From assembly GCF_910596095.1 (NCBI RefSeq), contig NC_056550.1:23928001-23992000 (forward strand): a stretch of 64,000 nucleotides of DNA. The letters run 5' to 3'. Below, in pieces: positions 34,911 through 47,970 of this stretch (position 1 is the first letter of the stretch; each line of letters starts with the position of its first letter). The translations under genes and the position numbers were made by a program. Origin of the DNA: Thunnus maccoyii (Eukaryota; Chordata; Actinopteri; Scombriformes; Scombridae). The notes below the pieces were generated by a model. The model was not told the origin of the DNA. It made no database searches and saw nothing but the letters and a program-made list of their open reading frames with translations.

Positions 34911-36217
34911 CTGCAGGGGGTTTAAAGATAGTTATTGATATTAAACTTGTATAAACATACTCACTCATGATGAATGTGATAGCACAGCGACAGCACACTT
35001 CAATCTTATGTCCCACTAAAGACGTTTAAGTAGATTAAAATGCTTTATTTTCATGTCAAGGGGGCTTTGATAACCTTTGTGCAGACCCCAAAATAGAATA
35101 ACATAGAAATAAGTCATCGAAAGAGAACTTCTGTACAAAAATCTGATATTTGTGATGCAATAATTAGCAGAAAAACATAATTTATATGACTGAAAATGGT
35201 TCTTTACAAATAAACAAGAGATATAATACAGTTAGGGTTGAGGCTGGGCCTACTAGGGTTGCTGTTTATCAAGAGTACTATTAATCTAGCTGAAAAAAAA
35301 AAAAAATCAAGGGGAAACTTACTGTTCTGCAGGCAGGTAATATCTAATATGTTTTATTTTCCTCTTATTTTTCTGGCGAAACCGTTGCTCATTTAATTTT
35401 CTCCTCTTCTCTGCTTGTTTGTCCTTCAGTCTGTCCTCAGTTGAACTCAGTGTGTCAGACTCCTCCCCGTTTCAGTCTGTCGCTGAGCCAAGAAACTTTA
35501 TATTTGGGCAAGTGCAAAGGCAGGCTGATAAGTGACGAAGAAGAAGAGGACGGTGGGGGGTGGAGGAGGATGAGACTGTGTTCAGTCTATATTAAAAAAA
35601 GACTGGAATAAGGGCAGAGGGCTTATTAATTCTCATTAATGGCCTAAGCTAACGGAGAAGGCTTTTTTTTTTAATATAATCATTGTGCCAGCTTTCACTT
35701 TTAGTTTCAGGCTGTTCAGTCCTCACAGTCGTTCTTTGAAAGCACCTGGGGTTCAGTTGCAGGTCACAGGTGCAACATGACGTCAGTTTATTTGAATTCC
35801 CTCATCATCACCGATGGCTGTACATCCTAGTTGTTTTTCCCTCTAAATCAGATTAACAGTGACATCGTAATGTAAAAAAAATATAAGCCAGTGAGGCCAA
35901 TGTTATTATCTCAAAGGCAAGACCTTCGGGATTGAGATCTCTTGTACAAAAAACGACTTAAAAGTTATATTTTTAAACGTAATAGTTCACAGGCTTCTAG
36001 GCTTTCTCGAGGTTTTGATTGTCATATGATATTAACAGTGTAAATGACAACATATCCAGTTTCATATCAAAATAAGTTGGTTTGTCATAGAAAGAGAAGT
36101 TATTAGAACATTTTAATATTACAATATTGACAAATATTAGCGATGCTGTTAAATGTATATGTTTATATATACTGTATCTATATGTGCATAAACAAAACAA
36201 ATAACAGGTTAAGTGTT
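34911..36217. other. Upstream flank of the COX6A gene
   Basis: Probably contains its promoter and any untranslated exon, but no TATA box or start site could be fixed. A-runs lie at 35293-35306 and T-runs at 35665-35673. No gene supported. Confidence 0.5.
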
Positions 36218-36440
36218 TAAAGGACGGGTTCACAATTTTTCTAGTCTGTCTTAAAACAACAGTCAGGAGAACACTGACGCATGTTTTTTCTTGCTGTAAT
36301 CATTCCTCCTGCTCATACTGACCATTAGAAGATCCCTTTATAATGCACTTACAATGTAAATGATGGGGGCCAAAATCTGCAACCATCATTATGTGCAAAA
36401 ATGTATTTAAAAGTTTATCTGAAGCTAAAATGAAGTTGCA
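36218..36440. repeat. Element B, single left arm
   Basis: Runs from AAAGGACGGGTTCACAATTT through TAATCATTCCTCCTGCTCAT and stops at about GAAGCTAAAATGAAGTTGCA. The mirrored right arm is absent. Confidence 0.75.
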
Positions 36441-36810
36441 GGTAAGCTTGACTGGACACATGAGCTGCACCTTATAGGTTAGTATGACTGCTAAGTTCCT
36501 AGCATCCCTCTCTGGGCTACTAAGCTACCAGGAGCAAAGGTTTAGCTAAATATCCAGCGTGACAGCTGAGTTGTTTGATTATAGGGTTTATCTGCGTGCT
36601 GCTTTTCATGTTTTGTTCTGTGTGGTGTTGGTATGCAAAGGCAGCATATTGGGCCTCAAAGGGAGGAAGAAAGAGAGAAAAATGTGAGCTAACGCACCTG
36701 TTTGACTGATGTTTTGTCCTCCTTTGCTTGATGCTGTTTTTACTTGTGTTCTTTACATTCAGAACTGTTTTAGTGTTAAAATGTGATGACAGGTGTGGAG
36801 ATGTTTGCTT

Positions 36811-37817
36811 AAAGGACGGGTTCACAATTTTTGAAGTCTACAAATTAACAGTGAAACATGTTTTTTCATTCCCTCTGTTCATATTGACCATTAGAAGATC
36901 CCTACATAAGGCACTTACAATGGAAGTGATGGGGGACAAAATCCATAGTCCTCCTTCTGTGTAAAAATGTATTTAAAAATTTATCTGAAGCTAATATGAA
37001 GCTTCAGCGTCCAAATGAGTCAAATCAAGTAGATATCTTTCAACGTTACAGTCTTTTTAGTGCTAAAGTTCCTCTTCTTGTTACTATACTTCCACCGCAG
37101 CTCAACAGGGAAACACTGTCTGAGGAAACACAAAGAGGGAATTTGATGCTAAAAAAGCTCATATAAGCTTCACATCACAACTTTTAAATGCATTTTTGCA
37201 CAAAATGACTGTGAGGACACCATTGACTGTATATAAATATGGATGTCATTACAGCTCCCCGGAGGTGAAGCCAAAACATCTGGATCGCCCTCTGGTGGCT
37301 GGCTGAAGTACAAGTCATTAAGCCCGTCAAAATACACGTCAAATAAATTATTACCAGAGATGGTTTCTGTTATTTTAGGTCATTCTTATCATGCTGATGT
37401 TTGTCCAAGTACTCATTTTTCTGATAAGTTTGTTTTTATTTAGTTATTTGATGATATAAAAAGGGGGGTCATGATTGACCTCAAACCTCCGTCAGACAGC
37501 GACTCTACTGAGCAGACTCTGGCTGCAAATGACATCACACAAGCAAGATGGCAGCTCCTGGAAAGGAGGTATCTTGGCTTCACTTTTGCATAACGGCAGG
37601 AAATGGAGACGCATCATTGTCCATATTTATATACAGTCAGTGGATTTTGGCCTCCATCACTTACACTGAAAGCACATTTGAAGGGGATCTTTTAACAGCC
37701 AGTATGAACAGGAGGAATGATTACAAGGAGGAAAACCTCTTTCACTGCTCATATGGAAACATGATTGTTGTTTTAAGACACTCTTAAAAAATGTGTCAAC
37801 CTGTCCTTTAATACAAA
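36811..37817. repeat. Element B, full copy interrupted by element C
   Basis: The left end AAAGGACGGGTTCACAATTT pairs with the right end TGTGTCAACCTGTCCTTTAA. The interior matches the 9766 and 52440 copies. The B sequence breaks at about 37215 and resumes at about 37641 with TGGATTTTGGCCTCCATCAC; the gap is the element at 37220-37640. Confidence 0.75.
37220..37640. repeat. Element C nested in element B, with CTCF-like motif
   Basis: Ends CATTGACTGTATATAAATAT and ATATTTATATACAGTCAGTG are inverted. CGCCCTCTGGTGG at 37286-37298 is a CTCF core on the minus strand. Confidence 0.75.
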
Positions 37818-39185
37818 CTATCCACCAGATGGGGTAGTGTTGCTATGAGAAAACTGTCCTTAAAATGACTTCTCTTTTACTTTTGGTCACTTGTGTTAAG
37901 CTCACTTCTGCACTGGAGTTCCTTCCTCTTTGGTTGGTTTTTGTACTCAGTTCACTAGTTTGGACTGCAGAAGTGACACTGTATAACCTTTAAAATAAGA
38001 TTTGTGACATAGAATTGGATTTTGGCTTATATATCTGTATGTTGAATCAGTTATTTAGATACTAAACGGCATTTAGCCTTAAATTTGAAACATTTGAATC
38101 CACTGAACAACAAATAAAGTTCAATAAAATATAATGAAATACAAAATGCAGGATTCATTATGTGCCAAAGTAGGTCTTCATACCTTTATTTTCACGTTGA
38201 CAGTATTCAGAAGAACAGAAGCAACAACTAGCTGCTCCAACCTGCTTTGCATTTGAGGAAATATCTATTAAGAGTTAATGCACAAATGTTCAAATGCATA
38301 CACAGACAAAAAGGCGCCACTTCTTTCGTTGGTGATTCTTGATTTTCACACTGTTAGTAATGCCTTTGTGGTCTCCGTCTAGCCAGTTTCAGGCTGAAGT
38401 GCCAATAGCAGCCGGAGCCAGCGGTGATGTCAGTCAGTCACGCAAGCAGCAGCCAGTCTGAACGTCTAGCACTTGTGTTATTGTGGGCAGAGGAATCAAA
38501 CACACACCATCTCAGGACAGACGTATACTGGAAGATAGACACGCTGAGGTATGCATGTACTGCAGGTGTGCTGCCAGAGCTCCAACCTGCAGACATGTCG
38601 TTTATGTCAAGGAATCTGCCTTTAACTTGTGTCTGTATGCAAGTGTTAAATTAGAAGTAAAAATAGAAATGTATGCAATATAGAAGTTTCTAAACCCGTA
38701 GCAAATAATCTAATTTTTTACATTTTGAATTAATTAATCACCCTTTGTTGTAAGTCCTAGCTGGTTTGTCTTGCCTCTCAGATTAACACTGACATCTGAA
38801 GAATTTAGGCCACTGAGGCCAATGTTATTACCTCTGTGTCAAATCCTTTGGGACTGAGATGTCTTGTACAAATATGACGTAAAAGTTATATTTCTAAAGG
38901 CTTTCTAGGCTTTCTTAAGGCTTTGACTTGTCATATCTAACAATAAATGTCAGTTTCTTGAAATGACAAATTCACTTTTCTTGTTAGAAAACTTATTTTA
39001 TAACAAAATATGCTGGTATGGTGCAATATTTTGACCCACAATTTAATGAAGCTGGTTATCTCTTTAGATCACAGCTTAGTAATTACAGTATAATTACTCA
39101 AAACGTGTGGGGCACTTACAATAATTACACAGTACAAGAGAAGAGGGGGGCAAAATGAGATGTCTAACACATACTGTATATTATT
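37818..39185. other. Intergenic DNA, no gene seen
   Basis: No coding or RNA gene supported. The block near 38750-38940 (GATTAACACTGACATC, AATGTTATTACCTC, GGACTGAGATGTCTTGTACA) resembles 35850-35960 and looks like a second copy of an unidentified repeat. Confidence 0.5.
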
Positions 39186-39189
39186 TTTA

Positions 39190-40062
39190 GCCACACTAGA
39201 GTGGCTCTAGGGATGACAGTGTCAGTCGTTCCACCGCTTTGTTCCACACTGACTCAACAACTATTGGACTGATTGCCAGGAAATTCTGCACAGTTGTTCA
39301 CGGTTCCTGACTGACCTTTGGGGAAATACTTCAGCAAACAGACATTCATGGTTCCCGGACAACTTCTACTTTTTAGGCTGACATTTGGTGATGTTATTTT
39401 TGAGTGAAATGTCTCAGCAACTGTTGGATGGATTGTCCCTAAACTTAGTAAAGACATTCATGTTCCCCTCAAGAGGAATTGTATGAACTTCGGTGATTCT
39501 CTGACTTCAGTATTTTGGTTTATGACAAACACCATGGACGTATTGTAAGAGCTGGATAACGAACTAAAAATGGCACCCGGTTCCTGCTCGGGCCATAGAC
39601 TTTACATTGTGATGACATCACAGATTATTAAATTGTTTTTCTTGGCTTGCGGAAAGTTTTAAAAATATAAAACCTCCACGGATCGAAAATTCATAATAGA
39701 AAGAATCATAACTGACCTAGTTTGCAGTTCAAGGTGTCCTGTCAACAGTTTTACAGACGTCTCTTTTACATTGGTGGTCTATGAGGAAAATACTTTTTCG
39801 GCCTCAGGGGGATTTTTCGCTACAATACCGTGAGTGACCACTGGGAAAAATTGGCTGCAAGGCGGAGCAGCGGCGCCATGAGCAGCACTTATAATACATC
39901 CATTCCAAACACCAGCAAAACTTTGAGTGTTGTGCTAATTAGCGAGTTAGCATGCTAACACACTAAACTAAGATGTTAAGCTAACTGTTATCTGCTAAAC
40001 ATCAGCATGTTAACATTATCATTATAGGCATGTTGCATGCTGACATTAGCATTGAGCTCAAC
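39190..40062. repeat. Diverged fish repeat with ATGTTAGCATG-type end (copy 1)
   Basis: It has the pattern TGGATGGATTG, ACATTCATG and a tail of GTTAGCATGCTAACAC and GCATGTTAACATTATCATTA. The tail and the ACATTCATG block recur at 43400-43735. Family not identified; no coding capacity seen. Confidence 0.6.
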
Positions 40063-40181
40063 ATTACAATTATATATTTGTCCAAGTGGTTAATTATATT
40101 CAATTACTTAAATAAATTTAATTAACCAACACAAATTATTGGGTGCTCTCGTAGGCTGATGGTCAACATACCACTTTACAT

Positions 40182-40534
40182 CTGCAACTAATGACCATTT
40201 TTATAATTGATTAATCTGTTGATTATTTTCTCAATTAGTCTGCCAAAAAATGGTGAAAAATGTCAATCACTGTTTCCCAGAGTTAAAGGTCATGTCCTCA
40301 AATGTCTTGTTTTGTTTTGACCAACAGTCCACAACCCAAAGATATTCAGTGTACTGTCATAAAGGACTAAAGACACCAGAAAATATTCACATTTGAGAAG
40401 CTGGGATCAGAGAATTTGGCCATTCTTTTCTTAAAAAAAATGACTCCAAACAATTAATAGATTATCAAAGCAGCTGGTGATTTATTTAATTGTTGGCAAC
40501 TGATCGATTAATCAACTACTTGTTGCAGCTCTAT
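40182..40534. repeat. Element A, copy 9 (reverse orientation)
   Basis: From CATCTGCAACTAATGACCAT to AACTACTTGTTGCAGCTCTA, with CAACCCAAAGATATTCAGTG and GAAAATATTCACATTTGAGA inside. One of the longest copies. Confidence 0.85.
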
Positions 40535-41667
40535 ACCACATAACCACAATGTCCTCAGTTTATAGGTTATTCACTGTCAAATATCTGATCTTATCTATTT
40601 TATCTGGTACAGGATACAAATCCTCCACACCAGACAACAAAACAATATCACAATATACCTATTTAAAATAACAATAATTACCCAAATAATCAAAAATCAA
40701 CTTTATAATTATATAAAATATCCCTTGTTGACCTGAATTTAAAGTGATGAAATGATCACTGCTACGTTCCTCTTCCAGCTTAACGCCACTGTCTTGACAG
40801 CAGTGAATCTGCGTGTCCTCGAGCGCTTTCACACCCGGGCAACAGAGAGAAAAGACACACAGATTTACAAGGAAAAGACGGGACAGACTGTCTCAAATGG
40901 CACAGGCTGCTTTCACCTCTGTCCAACATCACACACACTTACTGCATCGCATACAATCCACAGTTGTCTTTCTTCTTGGCATGAAGGACACAGACAGGAG
41001 TGTGTGGGTTTGCAGCGATGTACTCATCTGAACTCAGAGTACGCACGTTTTTTATTTGCATAACACAGTTTACCCACATTTGAGGATGACCTAATGCTAC
41101 AGTATATGCTATAAATTAATAGGTGGTGTCAAACTGAAAAAGTCTTGTCTGGAAAATAAAGAATATGAATTTCTGTTAACCTTGATTTTGGAGGTGATAG
41201 TTTACCCAATTTAGTATTTACACATCATTCTGTACAGTATGTGTCTGTCTTGTGCAGTTTGCTGTGTTGAGTCTACAGTGTTTCCTCCGGCTGCTGTATA
41301 AACTCCACACCCACTGATGGAAATGCTGCATTTCATCAGGTTCAGGTAGAAAACCTGCTGAATCGGTACCTTCTGTATGTGGTTATCCATCATGCTGGTG
41401 ACAAAAAGGACTGCTGTGTTCAATACTGGACAGACGCTCAGCTCAGGAGAAAAAACGAACATAGAAAGCCTCTGAAAAATAAAGGAAAACTACAAGTCCG
41501 CAATTTAAATTGTATTTAAAACTATACCTGAATGGTAAAACTACCATAATTAAATACAGTGAAACAGTTATTGGCTGCTTCATGAGGCACAACACAGTAA
41601 TGCTAATTAAACTAGTAAACATACTGTACATTACTAGACTCTGCCTATTAAGATCAAACAGGTGATG
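40535..41667. other. Intergenic DNA, no gene seen
   Basis: A plus-strand frame at 40752-41063 has no domain and no supported splice context. Nothing else recognised. Confidence 0.5.
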
Positions 41668-41890
41668 TATTTTGTGTCTTTTAAATCTCATCTTGAAACG
41701 TTATTTTATCATAAAGCTTTTATGAATATTTGATATGTTGCTGTGTAACTACATTTTATTCCCCACTGTTTTATGATCTCTCTTTTTATTTTATTTTTAA
41801 TTGGTTCATTAATTCTTCTAATTCTGTTCTGTTAAGCACTTGATAACTTTGCTAAGAAAAGTGCTATATAAATAAAGTTTATTATATATA
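41668..41890 (+). mobile_element. LINE 3' end (L2-like)
   Basis: The stretch ATCTCATCTTGAAACGTTAT (end of an RT-type frame), then AAAAGTGCTATATAAATAAA GTTTATTATAT, is the usual 3' end of fish L2-like LINEs. The upstream body is absent (5' truncated). Confidence 0.75.
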
Positions 41891-42574
41891 TCATTATATT
41901 ATTACATACAGAGTCCACAACAGCCTGGCTGTATGCAACCAATTCGTATAAACTTGCATCCAACCTGCCTCGCCAGTCACACAGCCAGTACACACAGCTG
42001 TTCAATGGGGCTGCAAATCTTTTGCTCAAGTTGAAACATTTTCAATTGCGAACAAGCATGGACTCATTTTCAATTTGAATAGCGTTGTCAGTAGCAAAGC
42101 TCTTTTATTGATCAAGTAGACAAATGTGGTGAAACAGCCTTTAGCTCCTCCTGGAACTAAGATTTGCCCAAGCCCCCAGGAACAGCACCAGGCTTTGAAG
42201 CCAAATTAACATACTGACCAAACCGTGTCATACCAACGTCACATGACGCTACTGGGCCCAAAAAGACTTTTACCCATAGACTTACATTGTTTGTAAATCA
42301 GCGGATACATTTGTTTGAGTGTCACAACGCCCACGAAATGACTCGTTTCCCTATCAGAATTTGATCCATTCGGTCCGATCACACTTCGAAAGTTTAGAAG
42401 AGCTGCATGATTGAATCATTTTATCAAATTAGCCGGAGAGCTAAACCGGAAGTTAGCGGTCTCAGCTGTCTCTAGTGAGCTACTAGTACAGAGTGGGCCT
42501 AATAAAAATACCACTTTTTAAACTACTAATCATATAAAATATAATAATAATAATAATAGAATAAAAAATACAAA

Positions 42575-42719
42575 AGTAGCTTTGATATAGCTTCTACTTT
42601 TGCCATGTTGCTGTAGCTTAGCTTGCTACATTTCTTTGGGGATAGCTTAAATGTAGTGGAGCTTCATTTGATATAGAGTATCTTCCCACTACACTTTCCA
42701 AGTAGCTGGCCCAACACTG
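42575..42719. mobile_element. hAT-type element end
   Basis: It ends GTAGCTGGCCCAACACTG, the reverse complement of a CAGTGTTGGGCCAGCTAC hAT terminus. The other end was not located with confidence. The flanks 41891-42574 and 42720-43399 show no gene. Confidence 0.5.
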
Positions 42720-43399
42720 CTTCTCTGACTAAGACAGATACTGCCTTAAAGATAACTTTGGCTGCAGACACTTGAACAAACTATGAGGACAAAGAATCCA
42801 CATCAATATTGTCCCAGGCGGACTGAGACAGCAGGGGATCTGGAGCAATGTGCACCACACGTTACTCTACGGTGGAAACTTCCATTCACTGTCCATCACA
42901 TCAGCAGGTCCTCTGCAGACAGAGCTGCTTGTGGGTGGAAAAAAAGAGTTCAATCTCTACTATCTGCAGTGTGACATAACAAGTAAACTGGATACTTAAG
43001 TACAGCTGACAAGTTTTATGATTTGTTTGAATTATTTTCAATTCAATGATTAATAAGTGGAAGGACCTGAAAATACTGATGATATTTTGTTTCCTTCCAT
43101 TACTCTTGTGTGGAAAATTATTCCCCCATTAACCTCTACACACGTCATTTACCTCCCAGGTCCTTGAAGACATTGTAAAGACATGGAAACCAGTCTTTAA
43201 ACTGGTTGGTTCACATTCTGACCATCTGTTGATAAGACTTTATGCAGCACATGGGGCTGTTAGTTACAAGCTGACTTGACCACATCAGTTCCTTGTCTCA
43301 ATATTTCTGTGAAGTGCAGTCCAATTTAGTAATTTCTTTGGGTGTTATGTTATTTTAATCTTTCTGTAGCCATGCTGAAATGCTATTAAGGGTGGCAAT

Positions 43400-43735
43400 G
43401 TTGGTCTGTTTGGTCAGTCCACCACTACGATCCAAACTGAAATATCTCAACAAATATTAGATGGATAGCCATGAACTTTGGCACAGACATTCATGCTGCC
43501 CAGAGACTGAATCTTAATGATTTTGATGATCAAATCAGATCAAAATTTCAATGTCCAATTTGGTTTACGATCAAATACTTGCAAAACGCTCAACTTTCCT
43601 ATCAGCCTTGCTAATTAGCTAGTGTTAGCATGTTAACATGCTAACCTAAGACGATGAACATGCTAACCATCGGCATGTTATCGTTGTCATTACAAGCATG
43701 TTAGCATGCTGATGTTAGCATTTAGCTCAAGTACA
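43400..43735. repeat. Diverged fish repeat with ATGTTAGCATG-type end (copy 2)
   Basis: It holds ATATCTCAACAAATATTAGA, GACATTCATGCTGCCCAGAG and a tail GTTAGCATGTTAACATGCTA, then TGTTAGCATGCTGATGTTAG, matching 39190-40062. Confidence 0.65.
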
Positions 43736-43739
43736 GAGA

Positions 43740-46700
43740 CGTGCAGCCTCACATAGTCACTAGCATGACTGTGACTAAAAATCTTTTTATTTATCTGCCT
43801 AACAAGGCTACAAAATAGGTTTTTGTTTAGCTACAGCCAAGAATAACTTATGCCTTCATACCATATTGTAGAACTCCTCCGTCCTCCAAAAACATAAAAG
43901 AGCCATACAAATAAACTAATTGTTGTTTATTTGGTTAATACTGCACCTAACTAACCTAACATTTGGGGTAGGATGTTGTATATCACTACAATTTACCCTG
44001 ACAGGTCATTTTTCACACGTCACATTTGGAGAAGTGTCAGTTTGGCGGGACAGCTTGTTTCCTTCAGTCTCTCCTTCCTCTTCCAAACTTTTACATCTGA
44101 CTTCAGTCCTTAGGCAAGTTTACCCACACAACACCTTCCACCTCCTGCCGCTCTTGGCGCCCTTTAACCAAAAAGTCACTCTCAAGTTCACATTAAGAGG
44201 TTGTTTTGAATAATGGTGAAGTCCCACCTCATCATAGACTCCCCGGTTGACTAAATTTGGTGTCCGTAATGTCTTTTAAAACCAAAATGTACTGTCTTTG
44301 TTTGGAGGGTGATTTACTGTAAGCAGATTTGACATCAGCACCTTGCCACTTGCTGACCTAACCTGCTCAGCCAGACACAGGTTCAGCCGAAACACCTGCA
44401 TGAAGGTGTGTGCCAGCACAATCACTCTGTGGGTCTTTGTGTTCCTCTACCAATTTGGTTACGCTACATGGAGCTGAACGCTAATATTAAGCCCCTTGGA
44501 GGTGGCCAACAGTGTGTTACAAGCTGGAAGAAGAGGACCATAAATCCACCAATAAACACTACAGTTACAGTCCTGAGGGAAAGAAAAAAAAAGCGTTGGA
44601 CTAAATGTATTTTGAAATTCCTTTCACATGGATGAAAGTGATCATTTTACCGGAGTGAAGGTGTTTATTTTACCAGGGTGAAGCTGTTCATTACACCAAG
44701 CTGAATCTGTTTTGTTTTTTTTTGTTTAATGAGTTCATGATGCTGCAAAGTTCACTTGAGGTTATGCAGATTTCCAACATCCTGATGAAACTGCAAGATA
44801 CAGACTTTAGGAGCCATTTTCAATTATTTCTTTATTTTTATTTACACCTCCGACCACCAAATGGAGCATCTGTATTTTGAAGTAATTGATAGACATAATT
44901 TAGGAGGTCAGTGTGATTGGGATCAGGTGTTGCCGCTTTGTCAGACAAGTTTTTGACTGTTCTCCTGCTGCATCATGCAACACTACTTTTATCCCCATTT
45001 TTGTGGTTTTGTACTTTCTGTGGAACATTTTGGTTTTATTTTTGGAAGGGCACAATGCACCATATTAGCAGTAACTGGTGAGCTGCATTCAGCTGTATAA
45101 TACATAGTTTGTGTAATATTGCTCAGAAGTGATAATGATATAACTTTAATAGCACTAAAACTAGATGGGAAGTAACACTGAATGACTGTAGATCTGCATG
45201 TTGCATCCAATGTTAGCACAACCTATGTTACCTCACATTACAGTCACCTTAAATATTTGCAGATTTGCATCGAATATTTGAAAAATAAATTACACTAAAT
45301 ATAAGATTTGGAAATTTGGAATATAAGATTTACTTCCTTGTGCTGGCATGCAGCAGCACTATACCAAGATTAAATTTCACATTTCACAATATATTTGCTA
45401 TAGTTTGCACCTAAACATGAAGGTATAGCAAATGTATGCATGTCTTTATCAATTATAACAATTCTCTATATGTTGGTCACATTTCTGTTTTGCGCCATGA
45501 GTGAGTACAGTTGATGAAAATGTCTTTATGGGGAATAAGGAGGTCTGTTTCATGTTTACTAACAGGCCTATTTGTGAAAAATGATGTGTTTGGCCTGTTT
45601 GGTTGATATTCCTAAACTCAATCCTGAGTCAACCCCTGAACCCCTTTTTTTTCTCCTCCTTCGTCATTAAAGGACACATAAGGACAGCACACGAGCACAC
45701 ACAGAATGTAATTTGTATGTATATATTGGGGCACACAGTGTTTCTAATATGAAAGACCACAGTGAAGCTACCAGATGTGTCTCCACAGACACTCATACTG
45801 TTCTCTGAGTAAATGAGGCACCACCTCACCATCTTTGTTTTACCTCCGACAACCGTCAGCTCCTTTTTTTCTCCTCAAAGCTTTGACATGAAAAATCGAC
45901 ACTCTCCTATGGATCTGATTGTTTTTTTCCTTAATAAGGCACCTGTCAAACATGCAGACAGATAAATGTTTGGAGGTGAATCATGGCTGAAGGGATGGAT
46001 TCTTACCGTTCGTGAGTCAGACGTGGGTTATGTTATTGTCTTATGCTCGGTACCACCAGGGAAGACGATGTGGTGGTCTGCACATGGCATGAAAACAACG
46101 GGCCTCTTTTTAAAGAATGACCGTCGTATGCGGTTCTCCAGTCAGATGTTTGCAGTAAGACATAAACTTAAAGATTACATTAAGAAATGTCCATCATACA
46201 AAGGACCTCCCACACTATAGGATATGAGAATGAGCCTGGAGCTTGTGCTAATGCTTCTTGTACACAGTCTCAACTGACTGTATGAGAGGAAACACATTAG
46301 AACCCAATGACAGCCTGTTTTAAGTGAGTAAACTATGGAAACTGCTTGAAATGACATTTTAATTGAAGTGGCAGCCTCGGGGGATATTTACAGATTTCCT
46401 CGTTAAACATTTATTGTCGCATGTGTTTTTCACTAAATTGTACAGTACACACACATTATGTCATGTTTCCTCTGCAGTTTCCAGTGTACTTCTTTCTTTC
46501 ATCAGGATATTTACACTCTTTTTAAAAAAAAAAAGATTCTGTTTGCTTGCATTTATTCTTTTCCCTCCTTCTTGTTTTTTAGGAGGTGTCATGTTTGCTC
46601 AATTTACAAAAACCCAGGAAAAACAGGTGTGTTGTTAAAAAGCCGATGACGTTGTTTGGCGGGAGGATTGAGTTCAACTCATCTGTCAGGGCCTAATTTT

Positions 46701-47855
46701 CTGCAAAAAACAAAAAATTATAATAAAATATAATTCTTCTGTTTTCATTTACAAGTTTATTACTGAACAAGGACAGAACATTTGCATTACGAGATGATGT
46801 GCATGAGGTCATCTTACTTTATAGAGCTGCTAACTTCTATTCCTGATGCTTCTCCATCCTTACAAGAATATAATTATGCAGAAAACATTGTTGTGTGTGT
46901 GTCAGTCGCTTAACAGTGTTGTAATTGGCAGAAAAGTCAGACAGACACAGAGAAAACACTGGATGTTTGCTCTTTAGCACCGTCTTGACTAAGAAGAATT
47001 TCCTTTTTGGCTTATTAGTCTTGTGAAGGGACCTTTGCAGTTGCTGTTCTTAGATTTGTTACTCTGACAGAAAGAATTTGATCTAATTAATCAGGATAAA
47101 TTATTAGATAAAATTCTGGATTAGGCTTTCAGATGTCCCCCATCCACGTGCTCATCGTACCTTCAGTTGGATGTTGATGATGTATGTGCAGAGTTTGACA
47201 CTAGAAAGCTGTTTTCACATTCATCTGCTGAAGTTTCGCTGTGCTAACATTAACCTCTTAGCAGGCACCTTATATGTGTGCACAAGCCCCAAATTTAATG
47301 TACTCAATAAAAAGGTAACTGTTCATAATCCTGGTCTCCCAAAGTTGTCAGTCCACAGGTGGGACAGTGTTGTTGAACAGGTTAAATCTAAGTTGACGTG
47401 CACGTACGAGCATGTTTTGTGACATCACAACCAGTTTGCAGGCCAACCGTGTGATGTGGGAACCTGAAACCTTCAGTGAACATACACTGAGAATGGACTT
47501 TTCAGGAAAGTTGGAGAAATAATGTGTCCAGCAGTTATACTTTTGAAATGAAAAAAATCTAATAGATAATAATATAAGATTCTGAACTGCCAATGAATGA
47601 TGAGGAGACATATTTTTTTGGCTTTGTTTGTGAAAAATCTGTTAAGTGTGCACCTCCAACACAAAAAAGATCCTTATCAGACATAAATCATTAAAAAAAA
47701 AAATTCAAACTAAATAACTAAATTCCTTTATGTGTGTGCTCTGAGTTCTGCCGATGGAAATGGACCAAACTGGTCCTTTGATTTTGCCCAATCAGACCAG
47801 TGTGTGTGTGCAGAGGGCTGGACTGGTCAGTGGGAGTGTATCAGAGAGAAAACCA
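43740..47855. other. Gene-poor intergenic DNA upstream of the glycine-rich gene
   Basis: Four kilobases without a supported gene. Open frames (for example 43920-44213, 45966-46220, 46363-46638) have no domain and no consistent splice context. Distal regulatory sequence for the glycine-rich gene could lie here, but I see no specific site. Confidence 0.5.
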
Positions 47856-47862
47856 TATATAA
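47856..47862 (+). promoter_or_regulatory. TATA box of the glycine-rich secreted protein gene
   Basis: TATATAA 115 bp before the start codon, which would put transcription start near 47887 with an 80-85 nt leader. It is the only gene in the window with a plain TATA box, as expected of a tissue-specific matrix gene. Confidence 0.6.
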
Positions 47863-47970
47863 GTCATTGACATGCTTTAGAAATCCAGCCGTCCGTTTGT
47901 TCAATTCATCCATCAGTTGGTCTCTCTCTGCTTTCTGTCAGTGCTGCTCAGTTCTTTGGTCTCCTCCATC

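Noticed and set aside
43740-47855. A hidden gene in the large intergenic gap
   Set aside because: No frame has a domain, codon pattern or splice-site chain that I can support.
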